Shown one piece after another: positions 63,794 through 64,000 of a DNA stretch of 64,000 bases; positions within the stretch are counted from its first letter, which is position 1; the number at the start of each line of letters is the position of its first letter. A program made the position numbers and the translations under genes. Under the pieces are notes generated by a model. The model ran no database searches and was not told the DNA's origin. It saw nothing but the letters and a program-made list of their open reading frames with translations. Source of the DNA: Duganella margarita (GTDB lineage: Bacteria; Pseudomonadota; Gammaproteobacteria; Burkholderiales; Burkholderiaceae_D); contig NZ_WWCS01000019.1 of NCBI RefSeq assembly GCF_009857535.1, positions 1 to 64,000 of the forward strand, written 5' to 3'.

Positions 63794-63823
63794 ATTATAG
63801 CGCCTCCACGCTTGCCCGGTCAT
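63794..63823 (-). promoter_or_regulatory. Promoter of dapC
   Basis: On the minus strand ATGACC (63823-63818), an 18-bp spacer and a perfect TATAAT (63799-63794), ending 8 nt before the dapC ATG. The spacing implies a start of transcription at or next to the start codon. Confidence 0.55.
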
Positions 63824-63873
63824 CCATGCTAAATTGTCAAACTAATCGAATTCATCATCATTGGACGGAAAAG

Positions 63874-64000
63874 ATGGAACACAACGAGATCGCGCTGGAA
63901 GCGCAGGTCAGCCGCAAGGTGATGGCGACGCGGCTGGCGGTGGGGCTGGTGCAGGGATTGCTGCTGTATTGGCTGTACGCCGCCAGCCGGGATGTGGCAT
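63874..64000 (+). CDS. Membrane protein, N-terminal fragment (possible DUF4153)
   Basis: Only the first 42 codons are present (MEHNEIALEAQVSRKVMATR, then a hydrophobic LAVGLVQGLLLYWLYAAS segment). This looks like the first transmembrane helix of a polytopic protein; DUF4153 membrane proteins begin in a similar way, but the fragment is too short to be sure. It is divergent from dapC. Confidence 0.55.
   Translation, partial: MEHNEIALEAQVSRKVMATRLAVGLVQGLLLYWLYAASRDVA

Overview
The window is a gene-dense, GC-rich chromosomal segment of a betaproteobacterium. Gene content and protein style (malate:quinone oxidoreductase next to fumC, OmpR/EnvZ, dapC-dapD-dapE with prmB and YheS, a protealysin-like M4 peptidase with its emfourin inhibitor, S46 dipeptidyl peptidase, tandem DUF342 proteins) point to Oxalobacteraceae (Massilia/Duganella/Janthinobacterium group). 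That placement is my inference from protein resemblance; no marker gene such as rRNA is present. I see no tRNA, rRNA, CRISPR array, insertion sequence or prophage block. Apart from one Arc-type regulator and one Imm26-like protein the segment looks like core chromosome.

Layout. 1-6.9 kb: the start of an exported protein, ribA, a pirin with its divergent LysR regulator, an HDOD protein overlapping a PAS-PAS-GGDEF-EAL phosphodiesterase, a YSC84-type lipoprotein and a glutaredoxin-like protein without cysteines. 7-12 kb (minus strand): cupin-mqo-fumC-DUF3820, then protealysin-emfourin. 12.1-18.5 kb (plus): exported VOC protein, alginate-export-type outer-membrane protein, Rieske oxygenase, MFS exporter and a sodium:solute symporter. 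18.5-32 kb: sppA, a CpxR/CpxA-like two-component pair and a divergent RND efflux operon mdtABC plus outer-membrane factor, with a CpxR-type box between them. 32-36.3 kb: a CheB-CheR-PAS fusion coupled to a NarL-type PAS histidine kinase. 36.3-42 kb: S46 peptidase, a PnuC-family transporter and a NadR-type kinase, convergent with a TonB-dependent receptor whose leader is a clear TPP (thiamine pyrophosphate) riboswitch. 42-46 kb: Imm26-like protein, small exported protein, envZ-ompR with an OmpR-type tandem box upstream, and a small exported basic protein. 46-50.8 kb: two tandem DUF342/FapA paralogues and a C-terminally truncated M23-like gene. 50.8-54 kb: LysR with a divergent TSUP permease, an Arc repressor with direct repeats upstream, arfB, cheW. 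54-64 kb (minus): yheS, prmB, dapE, yffB, a large membrane glycosyltransferase-like protein, pilU, dapD, dapC, and the start of a divergent membrane protein.

The most interesting points are these. (1) The TPP riboswitch makes the TonB receptor a probable outer-membrane thiamine transporter, and suggests the adjacent PnuC-family permease and nucleoside-kinase-like protein may handle thiamine rather than nicotinamide riboside. (2) Several genes (cheB/cheR fusion, dapC, arfB, the membrane glycosyltransferase, the Rieske oxygenase) have a good -10 hexamer only 5-11 nt before the start codon and little or no Shine-Dalgarno, a pattern expected of leaderless mRNAs. (3) The second RND pump subunit carries a Ser/Thr/Ala-rich insertion of about 60 residues, and the adaptor a Gly-Pro-rich linker. 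(4) A three-copy family of paired-hairpin REP-like repeats sits at gene ends. (5) Several specific operator-like sites (OmpR, CpxR, Arc, DUF342 dyad) can be read directly.
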